Assembly (NCBI GenBank): GCA_029378245.1
Contig: JARKIF010000138.1
Location: 1 to 64,000, forward strand
Length of the DNA stretch: 64,000 bases
Direction of reading: 5' to 3'
Source of the DNA: Roridomyces roridus
Taxonomy: Eukaryota > Basidiomycota > Agaricomycetes > Agaricales > Mycenaceae
The notes below the pieces were generated by a model, which ran no database searches, was not told the DNA's origin, and saw only the letters and a program-made list of their open reading frames with translations. Numbering within the stretch: the first letter of the stretch is position 1; the number at the start of each line of letters is the position of its first letter. The position numbers and the translations under genes were made by a program. This document shows positions 33,091-43,917 of the stretch, in pieces.

Positions 33091-35032
33091 CTACCGACCC
33101 GTATAGCGAATTTCGATATATCGGAATACCGGATATGTGACTGCAGCAAAAGCAGCGGCAAGCTATATCAAAACGAGAGTCAATGTAAAGCTCGCAGACA
33201 ATGGCTGGACGCACCTCAAACCCCAAATCCGCACCAAATTCCGTCCCAGCTGCGACACCGATCGGTCTTTGGGGGAAAAAAAACACGTCAACGGGAAAGA
33301 AATGAATACCCGTAGCGAGAGAGCGTACCCAATATACCACACTTCCGCCATCCCCAATACAGCCCCCGCAACACCGAAACACCCCGCTAGCACGCCCGCA
33401 ACGCCCAACGGCAGCCTCGAAGGCGAATCCCAATCTTCCAAATTATACCCGCCCAAAGGACCGCCCTTCCGCCGAAAGATGAAATGCTCTTCCGCGACGA
33501 TGACGATGAAGAACGCTGTCCAGTAGGAGAGGATGGCGAGGAAGTTGCTGAGGATTTCAGCAAAGTGCTCGCGGCCGGCGACACCGGCGACGGTGTATGC
33601 AACAAAGATGACGATGGTCCAAAAGAAGCGAGGGATCTTTGCGAAGGGACGACCGAGAGATTGAATTGATAGGGCGGCCGAGTAGGTGTTGGGCACGTTG
33701 TTGGCGCTGAGAAAATCTCAGCTAAAGGACGGGGAATCGAGGCTCTCTTACATGACCGAAAAGGCAAGAAGGAAAAGTATGAATTTTCCTCCGCCCTTCC
33801 AGGGAGAGAGCACCTGCCCGAGAAGACCACCGGTGCCCCCATTGGTGAAAGCGTCGGTGTACGCAGGGTCCGTGATGGTCATCAAGAGGGCACCCAAAAT
33901 CTCGCAAAAACAGATCGGAATGAAAAGTCCGAAGAATGTGAGGATAAAGACTTTGGTGGAGGACGTGTTTGCGGGAAGCCGAACGTTGTAATCAGCAGCC
34001 ACGGGCGCCCAACCGGCGACGGATCCAAAAATGATGCCGCCGAAGCTAAGGACATCCGAGGAAAGCGACTTGCCCGTGTCCTCAAATGGCTTTTGAGCGT
34101 CGATTTCATACCCAGCGCGAGCACCGAGACCCAGGAGGAATAGCATGACGATGAATAACACCATCCAGGCGTAGCGTTCGTAGTGGTGGACCATGTTGTA
34201 CCCGATAAAGCAGGGAATCAAGCTGCCAACACCGACAATGACGACGCCCGCAACCAGAGGAAGTGTTCCTGGGTTAATAGATGCGAGTGTTTGTCCACCA
34301 AGGATGACAGCCGTCGTGGAGAAACCCAGTTGCGTCAGGATATTCAAGATTGAATAAATAGTGCAGCCAACGTAACCTAGCACGCAGGTTAGAAAGCGAA
34401 GGGAGAAACAGAGGGCTCTCCTACCGCTGCTGTATCGGGTAATAATCATGGTGCGCAGACCAGTCTTGGGACCAAGGGTTGCGATGAAGGAAGTTGCCTA
34501 CAAAAAATGAAGCTCCAAACTCATAGCTTGCTCGAGGAAAACCTACCACCGAACCAAGTGCAGCAAAGCAGAAGATTGTTGCAATAGCGTGCCTATTGAA
34601 TAACTTCAACATAGGAACCAAGAAACAAAATTGCATTACACACGGTAAAGTGAGAGTGTAGAATTCTTGGGCAAGGACACCAATGGGCAGCGTCGTTAAG
34701 ACGGTATTCACCGACCTGCAATCTCTTAGTGAGATTGAAATTCATCGTTTGGTCCCACATACCACCACATTAACAGGCTGAAAATCGCGTATAAGCTTCA
34801 GCAATCGGGGAGAATGGCATGCAACGCACTTGTTCCACATATTCTTCTCCTCTCGTTGATCCTCCGGGACTCGTTCCACCCCACGCGCCTCGACACCGCT
34901 GGCAAAGAGCTTGGACATGAGTGGACCCACAAAGCCGAAGCGTTTGACGAGTACATCGTCCGGGGCGACTTCATCTTCCCTGGCCACGACGTCTGGGCCT
35001 CTCTCCTTGTCTTCAAAGGAATGAGTGGACAT
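33091..35032 (-). CDS. NCS1 purine-cytosine permease (nucleobase:cation symporter)
   Basis: The start at 35032 (MSTHSFEDKERGPDVVARED) opens a hydrophilic N-terminus with GVEARGVERVPEDQR, usual before TM1 in fungal Fcy2-like permeases. Spliced exons then give SVNTVLTTLPIGVLAQEFYT, FCFAALGSVV, ATLGPKTGLRTMIITRYSSG (GPKxGLR motif), LTQLGFSTTAVILGGQTLAS, FGGIIFGSVAGWAPVAADYN (with the DYN motif), PANTSSTKVFILTFFGLFIP, NNVPNTYSAALSIQSLGRPF, FLAILSYWTAFFIVIVAEEH and a last exon ending IEIRYTGR. About 12 membrane helices are expected. It should import cytosine, adenine, guanine or related bases across the plasma membrane. It is divergent from the dihydrofolate synthase gene with about 140 bp between starts. 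Confidence 0.88.
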
Positions 35033-35176
35033 GGGAGAGAAAGTGCAGAGTGTCGCGCTTACCGGATGGAGTACATCCTATATACCGCACTCGCAGATGG
35101 GGACCATGCGGTGTGGGCGGTGGTTATTTTTGAACGGGATAAGCAAGTGAAAATCAAAACGTGATTGCCGAAGAAA

Positions 35177-36547
35177 ATGTCGATTGACCTGACCCTCGAC
35201 CGTATCCAACGCCTCGCTGGCCACCTTCCTCCCTACACCCGCCCTACCTGTCACATCGCGGGCACCAATGGCAAAGGCAGCGTCTCTGCCCTTGTTTCCT
35301 CTATGCTCGCGACCTCACTTTCCGTCGGACGCTTCAATAGCCCGCATCTCGTCTCTGTGAACGATTGTATAGTGTTGAACAACCAGGCCGTGTCGATCGA
35401 GGTCTACGAGGAGGCAAGGGAGCAAGTTGTCCGTGCCAACGAGGAGCACGGCTGTGGTGCAAGCAGTTTTGAGATTCTGACACTTACGGCGCTGTTTATC
35501 TTCGAGCGCGCCCGGGTTGATATCGCTGTTATCGAGGTCGGTATGGGCGGGCGTCTGGATGCTACCAACATCATTCCGGACGAATGCATTCTCGTGTCGG
35601 CTTTGACGGCGGTCGATTTGGATCACCAGGCTTTTCTCGGCAGCACCGTGGCTGCCATCGCAGCAGAAAAGGCGGCGATCGCACGCAGTGGAAAACCATT
35701 CGTCTTGGGAGGGCAGGAGCACGTTGAAGTCGAAAATGTGGTGGCGGATGTGGTCAATGCGGCAGGAGGCAATTTGGTCTACGCATTGCCAGTGTTCACG
35801 CGCGATTGGGACCCTAACGTCGACGGGCCCACGCCACCCCCATTCTCATTATCTGCTTCGCCATTTGTTCCTCCGCCTCCTGTCCCTGTTCGCTTCTCCA
35901 TGCCCTGCCTCGATCACCCTGTCCTCGCGTTGCTGCCCCTCCCTGGAGAACACCAATTGGATAATCTGGGACTCGCGGTGTCCATCGTGTCTGCCGTTCT
36001 GATGACTCCGGCGTGGGAAGCCACCCGTGTCCGCTTCACCAACGATTCCATTGTCCGGGGCATCAGGAACGTCAAGTGGCCGGGGCGGCTGTCGTTCCAC
36101 ACCTTGAGCAAGCCGGCACTTAGCATACTCGCAGACGGTGCACACAATGCTGCCTCGGCACGCACTCTGGCGTTGTATTTGTCTTCTCTGGCCGACTCGT
36201 CGCGCCCTTTATCCCTTACTTACATCCTTGCACTTTCACACTCCCCGCTTAAACCGCCCAAAGAGACGCTTACACCACTTCTGTCTTTTGAAAAGCCGGT
36301 ACAGATCCGTGTCGCGTTGCTGCGCTTTACACCACCTGAAGGGATGCCATGGGTCTCATCGGTGCCACCAGCAGAGCTGCAGGCGGTCGTGCAAGATCTC
36401 GTGCCGGAGGCCGAGACGTGGGTCGACGAGAGGAACGAACAAGGGAGTCTGCAGCGAGCGTTGGACTGGGCTGTAAAGACAGGTTCTGAGTTGGTTGTTC
36501 TTGCGGGGAGCTTGTATCTTGTGGCCGATTTGTACAGAATACAATGA
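35177..36547 (+). CDS. FOL3: Dihydrofolate synthase / folylpolyglutamate synthase-like ligase
   Basis: An intronless frame of 456 residues. The start MSIDLTLDRIQRLAGHLPPY at 35177 fits the family better than the Met at 35165. Motifs of the Mur-ligase-like FolC family are in order: P-loop HIAGTNGKGSVSALVSSMLA, FNSPHLVSVNDCIVLN, SSFEILTLTALFIFERARVD, AVIEVGMGGRLDATNII, SALTAVDLDHQAFLGSTVAA with EKAAIARSGKPFVLG, and the C-terminal ADGAHNAAS loop. The enzyme joins dihydropteroate or dihydrofolate to glutamate using ATP in folate synthesis. The length and single-domain plan favour the yeast Fol3-type dihydrofolate synthase over the longer mitochondrial polyglutamate synthase. Confidence 0.9.
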   Translation: MSIDLTLDRIQRLAGHLPPYTRPTCHIAGTNGKGSVSALVSSMLATSLSVGRFNSPHLVSVNDCIVLNNQAVSIEVYEEAREQVVRANEEHGCGASSFEILTLTALFIFERARVDIAVIEVGMGGRLDATNIIPDECILVSALTAVDLDHQAFLGSTVAAIAAEKAAIARSGKPFVLGGQEHVEVENVVADVVNAAGGNLVYALPVFTRDWDPNVDGPTPPPFSLSASPFVPPPPVPVRFSMPCLDHPVLALLPLPGEHQLDNLGLAVSIVSAVLMTPAWEATRVRFTNDSIVRGIRNVKWPGRLSFHTLSKPALSILADGAHNAASARTLALYLSSLADSSRPLSLTYILALSHSPLKPPKETLTPLLSFEKPVQIRVALLRFTPPEGMPWVSSVPPAELQAVVQDLVPEAETWVDERNEQGSLQRALDWAVKTGSELVVLAGSLYLVADLYRIQ

Positions 36548-36660
36548 AATTCTAGTTAAAAGATTCAAGTTGTACCCAAGGGGTGAATTTGAGTGGCCGT
36601 GTTTGTCAATCAGCTCATTACGCCTCGACTGCAGACAGCCTGAGGGCAACAGGCGCGACC

Positions 36661-39600
36661 ATGTCTGCATCCATCGAGGACCGGAATGCAATCGGGACAC
36701 TACACCATCCTCTTCCGCCTTCCAGTCTCCGCGACGCGTCCCAAGGGTCACAATTTTGCGTTCCACCAAGATTTGAGATTGATTTGACTAGCAGCCAACC
36801 TTGGACCAAGGCACCCACCAAGATAGCGCAGCCTACAAACGGCAGTCGCGTACGTAGGCCGCTTCCCTTATCTACTTGTTTTCCGATACTGGTCCTAGGC
36901 CTCTGGTTCGGCGTTGAAGAATCCGTATACTCTTGCCGGAAAGAACAACCTCAACGCTTCTTCTCGGAGCATCAGGGGTGGCAACCCCAACAACCTGAAT
37001 TTGGATGACTATGTACAACAACCACCTGCCAAGAGGCAAAAGGTGGAAAGCTCCAACACCCCGAAGCCACGGAAAAAGGTCTCACCAACTCAACCCCGGC
37101 CTCAGTCTGGTGCGTGCTACGGAAATGATACCCACTACAATCCATTTATTTTGCACCTGCAAGCCTCGAGCTCCGGTCGTAAACTTGGCCAAGCGGATGA
37201 TCAAGGGGTGCTTCTCGTCGACGGGCAATATATCGATACGAAGAACTCGCAGTTCATTGGCAAGATGAACGGCAATGCCACTGCTGGTCCTTCGCGACAC
37301 GACGCTCGCTCGGTTAGCGGAACCACGCACTCGAAAGTACCGCTAGCGCCTGAAGACGACCCCGTTGTAATCGACTCGGACTCGGACGATCCTATCGAAT
37401 CGTTTCCTGAGGAGAAGAAAGGGCACGTTACGGAGAAGGTGGCGCACTACGAGAAGATGAGCGTCCCCAAGCTTGATTTAGAGAACATGAGCGCCGGGAT
37501 AAAGAACCGCATGAAGGCCAGGGTACGTCGTCCCTTATTTTCCCCCACTTGAACCGAACCACGCATGCAGAAGCAGAATCAAGATGCTGCGCGCGCGACC
37601 GCAGACTCGAAACCGGTGCCTATGACCAGAGCACAGCAAAGTTCTCCGTTTTTGCCGATCAAGGCTTGGTTCCTTGGACGCAAACTTTTCGAGGAGCCGT
37701 ACTACCTCACGTGGATGCACTCTGGCAAGATGACGATCAAGTCGGGTGAAGGCCCTGGTTCTCCATCTCGTCATTACGAAGAGGTCGATATGAAGACGAT
37801 TGCAGAAAAAGTCTGGGTAAGGTGCCTGTTTGTTGTGAATTCTGTTGTGATTGGTTGTGGTAGTTCGTCAAGCCCGCAGACCCTCGAGACAAATATCTTT
37901 TCTTGGAAACTGGCCAGGGCGTGAAACGTCAGGTGCAGAAGGCCTTGGGTGCCGGATACTCCAAGTACTTCAAGCTGGGTGTGTTTTGTTGTATTTGTTG
38001 GTTCATCAGGTACTAACGCCTCGCAGGTGGAAAGCACTGCGAAGGGGACATTTCGATTAAATTCGATATGGATTCGCCAAATTGGATCCCGCATTCCTAC
38101 CTGGTTTTCTACGACTGGTTGCAGAACAATGTTGATGAAAGAGCAGTTCTCGGGTGCGTCCTGCCTCTTCTCTGCCTTCCTCCTCTCTGAATTTTGTCAC
38201 AGCGGTCCTGCGGGGGATGCGAAGTGGGACATGGCTATCAGAATAAGTCAAATGGTCGATACCAAGGTTCGGCGAGAATCTGGACTCGATGAAGAACCTG
38301 TCAAAGGGCGTCAGAGAAAGAAATCCGGCTACCACGCCAAGTCGGCCATTCCCGACGATTGGGAATCACGCCCTGAGAACTGTTCCCCGCCTCGGGAATC
38401 AGGTTCTGATTGGTCCCCACCCCCACTCCCTACTATTTCCAAGACTCCTGCGACTGCAGACACTGTCCAAACGGCCAGGAGCGGTAGTCCCGACACACCC
38501 ATCGAGATAGAATCGCCCCAAAGACCGACTCCCCGACCGTCAGTCGCTCCTCGTCCTCTTCATTTCGCTGCTCTCATTCCGTGCATCCAGTTTACACTCA
38601 GAGACAGAGCCAACACGCCGCTCCACTAGGCAATCTGTTGCGCCGCCCAGACCCAACGTTGATCTAGACGAGGTGTATGTGAGGGTTATCCAAATCGGTA
38701 CCGTGCTCATCTGTTTGGTACAGAATACTTGTATATCCTCCTGGGCAGACTGGAGCCGTGAATGTCACCAATGGCGATGTTCTTCGACTCTCGCCGGGCG
38801 AATTCCTCAATGACACACTCATCGAGTTTGGGCTCAAGTATGTGTTTCTTTCCTACCACATCACATCTGAACTCTTTCCCCAGGCTTTGGTTGCAAGAAC
38901 TTGAGAAGACGAATCCGGACCTTGTAAAGCAGATTCACGTGTTTAGTTCCTTCTTCTACAAGAAACTGACCAACAAGGGGCAAGTCTCCTCTTTGACGAT
39001 TCTCTTCTCAAGGTGATTTACATTCAATAGCGCTAAGCAAGGGTACGAGAGTGTAAAGAAGTGGACCTCCAAGTTCAACCTCTTCGACAAGAAGTTTATT
39101 ATCGTTCCCATCAATGAGAAGTAAGTTTCTAGCCCACGCGTGCAGCAAAGCTCTCAATGTTCGCAGCCTCCATTGGTATCTTGCCATCATATACTATCCA
39201 GAACACGTCCTGAAACCGCCACTGCCGACAAAATCCCCTGTCACCCGACGAAAAACGCGCCAAGGTCCGGATGAACAGCATGTGGCCGAGATACCCTCGG
39301 AGAAACCGCCCGACTCCAAGGCAAGCAGCGTTACTCGCGGCTCTTCTACGCCTCCGGAAGCCGAGAAGGCGCCAACACCAACAACGAGTGACGGGCAGGC
39401 TGATGCAGAGGAGGTCAACGAGATGATGAAATCCTCTTGCTCGATAACCGAGGATGACACCCCCGAGAAGGAGGGCGCCCGGGACGACCATGACTCTCTT
39501 TTCAGTGATGATAATATGGAAGTCGATGTGGAGACGGTTGAGGACGGAGATCCTTCCTCCGTGACTCTGGTGAACGACGACGATTCCAAGACGGCAAGTG

Positions 39601-40510
39601 AAGAGCCGACGACGGTGCCTGTGCATGAGACCATGGATGTCGACGATCCTGACGTGGCCGACCAATCAAAGGACCCGCTGGATCTCTTCGACTCTCCGCC
39701 GCCCATCTCGAGGGCCGTCGCGCCGGTCAATTTCTACGGCAACTCGAGTCGCAAGCGAAAGGCTCGATCCCCGATATTGGACACCTTTCCTCCGACAGGT
39801 GCACCGCACCGTCCGGACCTATTAGATGAAGACGACGGGGAGGAGGTTGTCGTGGTCAGTGACCAGCCCAGGTGCGTGAAACGCGATTTCCGACGGTGCA
39901 GAGCTTTGAGATTGTTTTAGCACGTACATCTTCACTCTGGATTCTCTGGGCGGTCGGCATCCGAAAGTCGTCAAAGTGCTTGGGCAATACCTCAGGCAGG
40001 AGGCTCAGGAGAAGCGGGGGATACCGTCAGAGCAATGCAGTTCACCTGCGGGGAAGACTGCGCAGGTTCCACATCAACCCAACTTTTGCGATTGCGGGAT
40101 ATATCTGCTGCATCTTGCCCAAACGTTTATTTCCGATCCTGACCGATACTGCAAAATCATCTTGCAAGTGCGTGCTTGTTTCCAATTGCGCTTTGCCCAT
40201 ATGCTGACACAGTGGATAGAGCAAAAAGATGAACGCAGAACAACGCGGCGTCACTTGGAAGAGTGAGGGTACGCTCGACTTTCGGGAAACGCTTCGGACT
40301 CGAATCGGAGAACTGTCACGCGATTGGAAAAAGGCCAAGCAGGAGGAGCTCAAGAAGAAGGAAGCGGATGTTGTCCCAGACTCTTCGGACGATGAGGTCG
40401 ACATCGTGGAAACGACGCCGGCCCCTTCTTCTCTACCTCCTCATATTCAGAGAAAGGCAAGGGCAGCTGGAGGAGCTTCCACGATAGGCAGGGCATCACG
40501 CCTCCGATGA
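36661..40510 (+). CDS. ULP2: Ulp2-type SUMO protease (peptidase C48)
   Basis: A large multi-exon gene. The N-terminal half is disordered and basic or acidic (QQPPAKRQKVESS is a likely nuclear signal; VVIDSDSDDPIESF resembles a SUMO-interacting motif). It contains a folded stretch, SPFLPIKAWFLGRKLFEEPY to SYLVFYDWLQNNVDE, that resembles a PH-like module. The catalytic domain starts LRLSPGEFLNDTLIEFGLKL. The triad is His in NLHWYLAIIYYPE, Asp in FTLDSLGG and Cys in PNFCDCGIYLLHLAQTF. Between His and Asp lies an insertion of about 230 Ser/Glu/Asp-rich residues, a hallmark of Ulp2 rather than Ulp1. The C-terminus is charged and ends STIGRASRLR. The enzyme removes poly-SUMO chains in the nucleus. 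All joints keep frame. Confidence 0.9.
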
Positions 40511-40523
40511 CAAGACAATTTGT

Positions 40524-40950
40524 ATTACTCTCGCCGCATTTTTGACACTGTACCATCGTCACTAACCGCATTTCCTTGGTTTATAATTCGTATAATACCA
40601 CTGCATTGAACCTAGTAGAGACGACATTGAATAATACTATGCTTGAACTACTTGTTTGTCTGTCTGTCCCAAAACTACGGGTATGGTCTGGAGGGACCCG
40701 GGGTGGGTCACGACCGCACTCAACTCTGAAGGGACGATCCAAACAAGTGTTCTTGTGGGCCTGGCCAACTTCAAAACGAAGTCGGCCAGCAAAAACGACG
40801 AGATGGGTCGATCTTCCACCAGCGTAACAGGCCCGTGCGTGGAAAGGATGGCAGGGACCTTGACTATGCTCGTGGTGTATGTTTGTCGGGGATGGAGGTT
40901 CAGACGGTGGAGGTTGACGACGCTTCAAGCAGAAAATCGATGGTTGTGGT
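40524..40950 (-). CDS. Small unrecognised protein between ULP2 and SEN15
   Basis: The minus strand reads naturally: VKVPAILSTHGPVTLVEDRP, ISSFLLADFVLKLARPTRTL and VWIVPSELSAVVTHPGS, then VVLGQTDKQ. A 46-nt GT-AG intron leads to a last exon SGIIRIINQGNAVSDDGTVS ending KMRRE at 40524. The start is not fixed and lies upstream near 40900-40950. The alternation of hydrophobic strands and helices suggests a folded domain, and the pattern faintly recalls the N-terminus of Elongator subunit 6. The protein would be far too short (about 110 residues) for that, so I do not name it. Confidence 0.4.
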
Positions 40951-41009
40951 AAAGGAAGAAAAAGAGTGTTGTTTTGACACGTTGTGCCCGATCAAACTCG
41001 ACTCTTTTT

Positions 41010-41587
41010 ATGGAGAAACATCCCTCTGTAGCTATCCCTCTTCCTTGAACGCGTTCTGGACCTCAAATACCCTTGATTTAAAGTACCAAGCACTGGCACA
41101 TGTGCTGCCAAAGTACCCTCGGGCGGCTGGATGCATATTTCAAACATACAACGACATCTTGCTAGGTAAAGTTCTGACCGCGGCGGTCTTTTCTTTTGAA
41201 CACTGGGACTCAGCTACGTACCAAAGCGCAACAATGGACTGAAGTCCAAGTCGTCGAATTGGAGAGTATCTCGCGTGCAGCTATCACGGGAAAGAAACCC
41301 AAGACTGTAAGTTTCTCTTCTTGTGTACATTTCCCGTTCTGAATCCACAAAACAATAATTAGGACACGACGCTGCACGTCGTTCCGTGTTCGCTGGCCGA
41401 GACGCTGTCATTTGGGTGGTAGGTGCCAATTGGCTTGCTGAAATACGCGCTTACGCTCGTGAACAGGCTGATGAAGGCGTTCAGCCAACTCGGAGATCCA
41501 CCAGAGATATACCTCGCAATCACGTCCGACGACGCGTCCTTGGTGTACTATAAACTCAGTCGGGGCATCGTGAAACCGCATATTTGA
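41010..41587 (+). CDS. SEN15: tRNA-splicing endonuclease subunit Sen15
   Basis: Four short introns removed by eye give about 118 residues: MEKHPSYQALAHVLPKYPRA, AGCIFQTYNDILLAQQWTEV, VVELESISRAAITGKKPKT, TTLHVVPCSLAETLSFGW, then LMKAFSQLGDPPEIYLAITS and DDASLVYYKLSRGIVKPHI. The final block (IYLAIxxxDxSxVYYKxSxGIVKP) is the signature of the Sen15 domain, a structural partner of the Sen34 and Sen2 nuclease subunits that excise tRNA introns. The start at 41010 is the first Met before the conserved HPSY block. The length is typical for a minimal fungal Sen15. Confidence 0.88.
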
Positions 41588-41899
41588 AGCCCCACCCTGT
41601 ATCTTGTTGTATCACACATAAACCTTGTCTGCTTGAAACAGTACGGGAGAGGCACAGAAGATGAACATTCCGCTTGACACGAGTTTCTATGCAATTGTAT
41701 TCATGAGTTATCGACTGGGACGTTACTGCTACAATTATAATTCACAGATAAAATGCGAATGAATGCCAGAGTCCAAGAACGAAAACGAAAGGGAAACAGA
41801 AAGGAATGTGGGTGACGGTGATCAGCGTGGTTGGATGTATAGAGTGAATGCCTGAATAATATATGGAGAGAGAGATTTGATAGTGCCTGGAATGATCGG

Positions 41900-42875
41900 T
41901 TATGGGACCGTGTTCGTCGGGCTGACGTGGAGAGATGTGCTGGTAGCGCCGCCGACGACAGCTCCGCCGCCACCGCCAGCAGTGGCGGCGACCGAGCCTG
42001 GGTCTTGTTGGCCTGTGACATCTGCTGAGCCACCAAAAGTGGATGGCCGCGACTCGTTGTCGTTGCTCCGGACTGAAAGGTATACACCAATGCCTATCCC
42101 ACCGGCGGCAAGCTTGAGTAGTAACGTTAGCGGTATGCAATACGAGCTTGAACGAACAGACGCACCAGCAAGAAGATGATGCCGACAATCCAAAGGGTGC
42201 GACGAGTTCGCGAAGACTTGCCCTGAGTTTTTTCGAGCCAGGAACTCTTTTCAATGTCTGGCAGTTGCTCCTGCTGAGCACTGGCATTGAAATGCCGCCA
42301 AAAGGCGGACGACCTGTCCAGGTTATCATCCTCATTGCCACGGATGATGTGAGCGGTCGAGTCGGCGTATCGGGATGTAGATGAGTAGAGGGTCGTTTGG
42401 GAGACAGAGTTGGGTATAGGCGGAGTTCGCGTCGGGGGCCCTTGTGCAAATGCAGGGGTAACAGGGACAGGGAGTGGAGGTTGTGGCTGGTAACTGTATT
42501 GATCAGGGCGGGAGGGTTGACGCTGCAGCCGCGGGTCCTCCTCGGGACGAGAAGGCTGCCGATGTAGCATTGGCTGCGGTTGGTCTGGTCGTGAAGGTTG
42601 GCGCTGAAGTGGTGGTTGTGTGGGTCGGCCGTATTGCGGCTGAGGCCCAGCGCGAAGTTGTGGAGGAAGGGAGTCGTCTGGTCGAGAAGGCTGACGCTGA
42701 AGCGACCGCTGGGGTTGCTGCGCTAGCTCCTCGGGACGTTGCTGGGGTCCTGGACGAAGTTGGGGGGGAATGGAGGGACCTGCACGGCCATTTTGATAAT
42801 CCTGGGCAAGCGAGTCAGGGACGGCGAGAAGAACAATAAGAATAGCTTGCTCACCACAGGAGGACGTCTACTCAT
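41900..42875 (-). CDS. Single-pass membrane protein with QPSRP repeats, paralogue of the 25286-26503 gene
   Basis: The start at 42875 (MSRRPPV) and a short intron lead to a Pro/Gln-rich tail with four copies of L-[QH]-RQPSRP-[DE] (for example LQRQPSRPD). RSSAFWRHFNASAQQEQLPD and SSWLEKTQGKSSRTRRTLWI follow, then a helix split by an intron (VGIIFLL / LAAGGIGIGVYLSV). The Ser/Gly-rich outer part contains a run of Gly and ends SLHVSPTNTVP. The block around FWRxF, EKTQ, the helix and the SPTNTV end match the gene at 25.3-26.5 kb. The function is unknown; the repeat tail suggests SH3-type or proline-binding partners, which is inference. Confidence 0.72.
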
Positions 42876-43917
42876 TGTGGTAGTCGTGAATGAAGGGGGA
42901 CGCCTGGTCCTAATGCTGGTACGCTAAATAGCATGCAAGTCCGAACAACCGCTGGCAGAATTGTGTTTTCGGTCGAGCCCGCAGCAGTGCAACTCGAAAT
43001 GGTTATGGAAGCGCGGACGAAGCAACCTGTCACTGATCCGCCGGTTACCAAAATGGGGTGGAGCAACTCTCTCCCAAAACACAACAGAGAACGAAGAAAG
43101 ACGAAGAACAAGAGAAGAAGAAGACGCGAGACTATCAAGGCGTATCGCTCATATGTACAGATCCTGCTACTGGACGACATCAAGGCACCGTAACGACCAC
43201 TTGCAGCCTTCTGATTCCGCTTGCTCCCGCTCTCAAGCCTTACTCCTGAAATCCAACAAGACTCCCGGGAATATGTGCTTTCTGGGGCTCGAGGAACAAA
43301 CGCTCAAGGGTCCGGACACGCATCTTTCTGATTGTCACTGGTGAAACGTAGCACGGCGTCCAGCGCGCTCCATGTATTTCGGGTCTCTGGGAGTCCCTGG
43401 GATCTACGTAGAGCCGCCGCGTCATAACAACCAATATTTATCCCTCCGCGCAGTCGGATAGATTTAGTGTAGCCCGTGGCCTGAGACTTCCCTTTTCGTG
43501 TTCAACTGAAATTGGCTGCTGGCATCCTTCCCCCCCCGACCCCGGACTCGGTGGCTTCATTTCCGTGACTCGAAGGTTTGATTCTCGTATTCGAAGACTT
43601 CTATGAGTTCCTCTTTCGAAAGCCACACGACTAGGCGGCCCCAGAGCTGTATTGTGGCATTCTAGTACCCCAGAAATCACGCAGTTGATTCTGTTCATGT
43701 AACAGCACGACAATTAAATTCCCGGAGCCTGGAGGATGGACAGTCGAGGCAAGATGGCAGGTCGATAAATAGATTCCCTTTGCCAGGCAGTAGTGGCCGT
43801 AGAGTCGTTAAAAGTCGGAGATGTTGGAGGTACAAGACAGAAATCACATGGCAAACCGATCAGCAATGGTTATCAACAGCCGATCCCGGATTTTAAAAAG
43901 TGCGCCTCTGGAAGGGC
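42876..43917. other. Intergenic stretch of about 1 kb
   Basis: No supported gene. Short ORFs lack protein-like composition. It should contain the promoters of the minus-strand membrane protein and the plus-strand carnitine acetyltransferase. Confidence 0.45.

Noticed and set aside
42300..42800. Arrays of similar short units considered as CRISPR or satellite
   Set aside because: They are the in-frame QPSRP peptide repeats of the membrane-protein gene, only four units, with no spacers.
43438..43713. 91-residue minus-strand ORF and a tRNA B-box-like GGTTTGATTCTCG nearby
   Set aside because: No cloverleaf can be formed and no A box lies at the proper distance; the ORF has no domain character.
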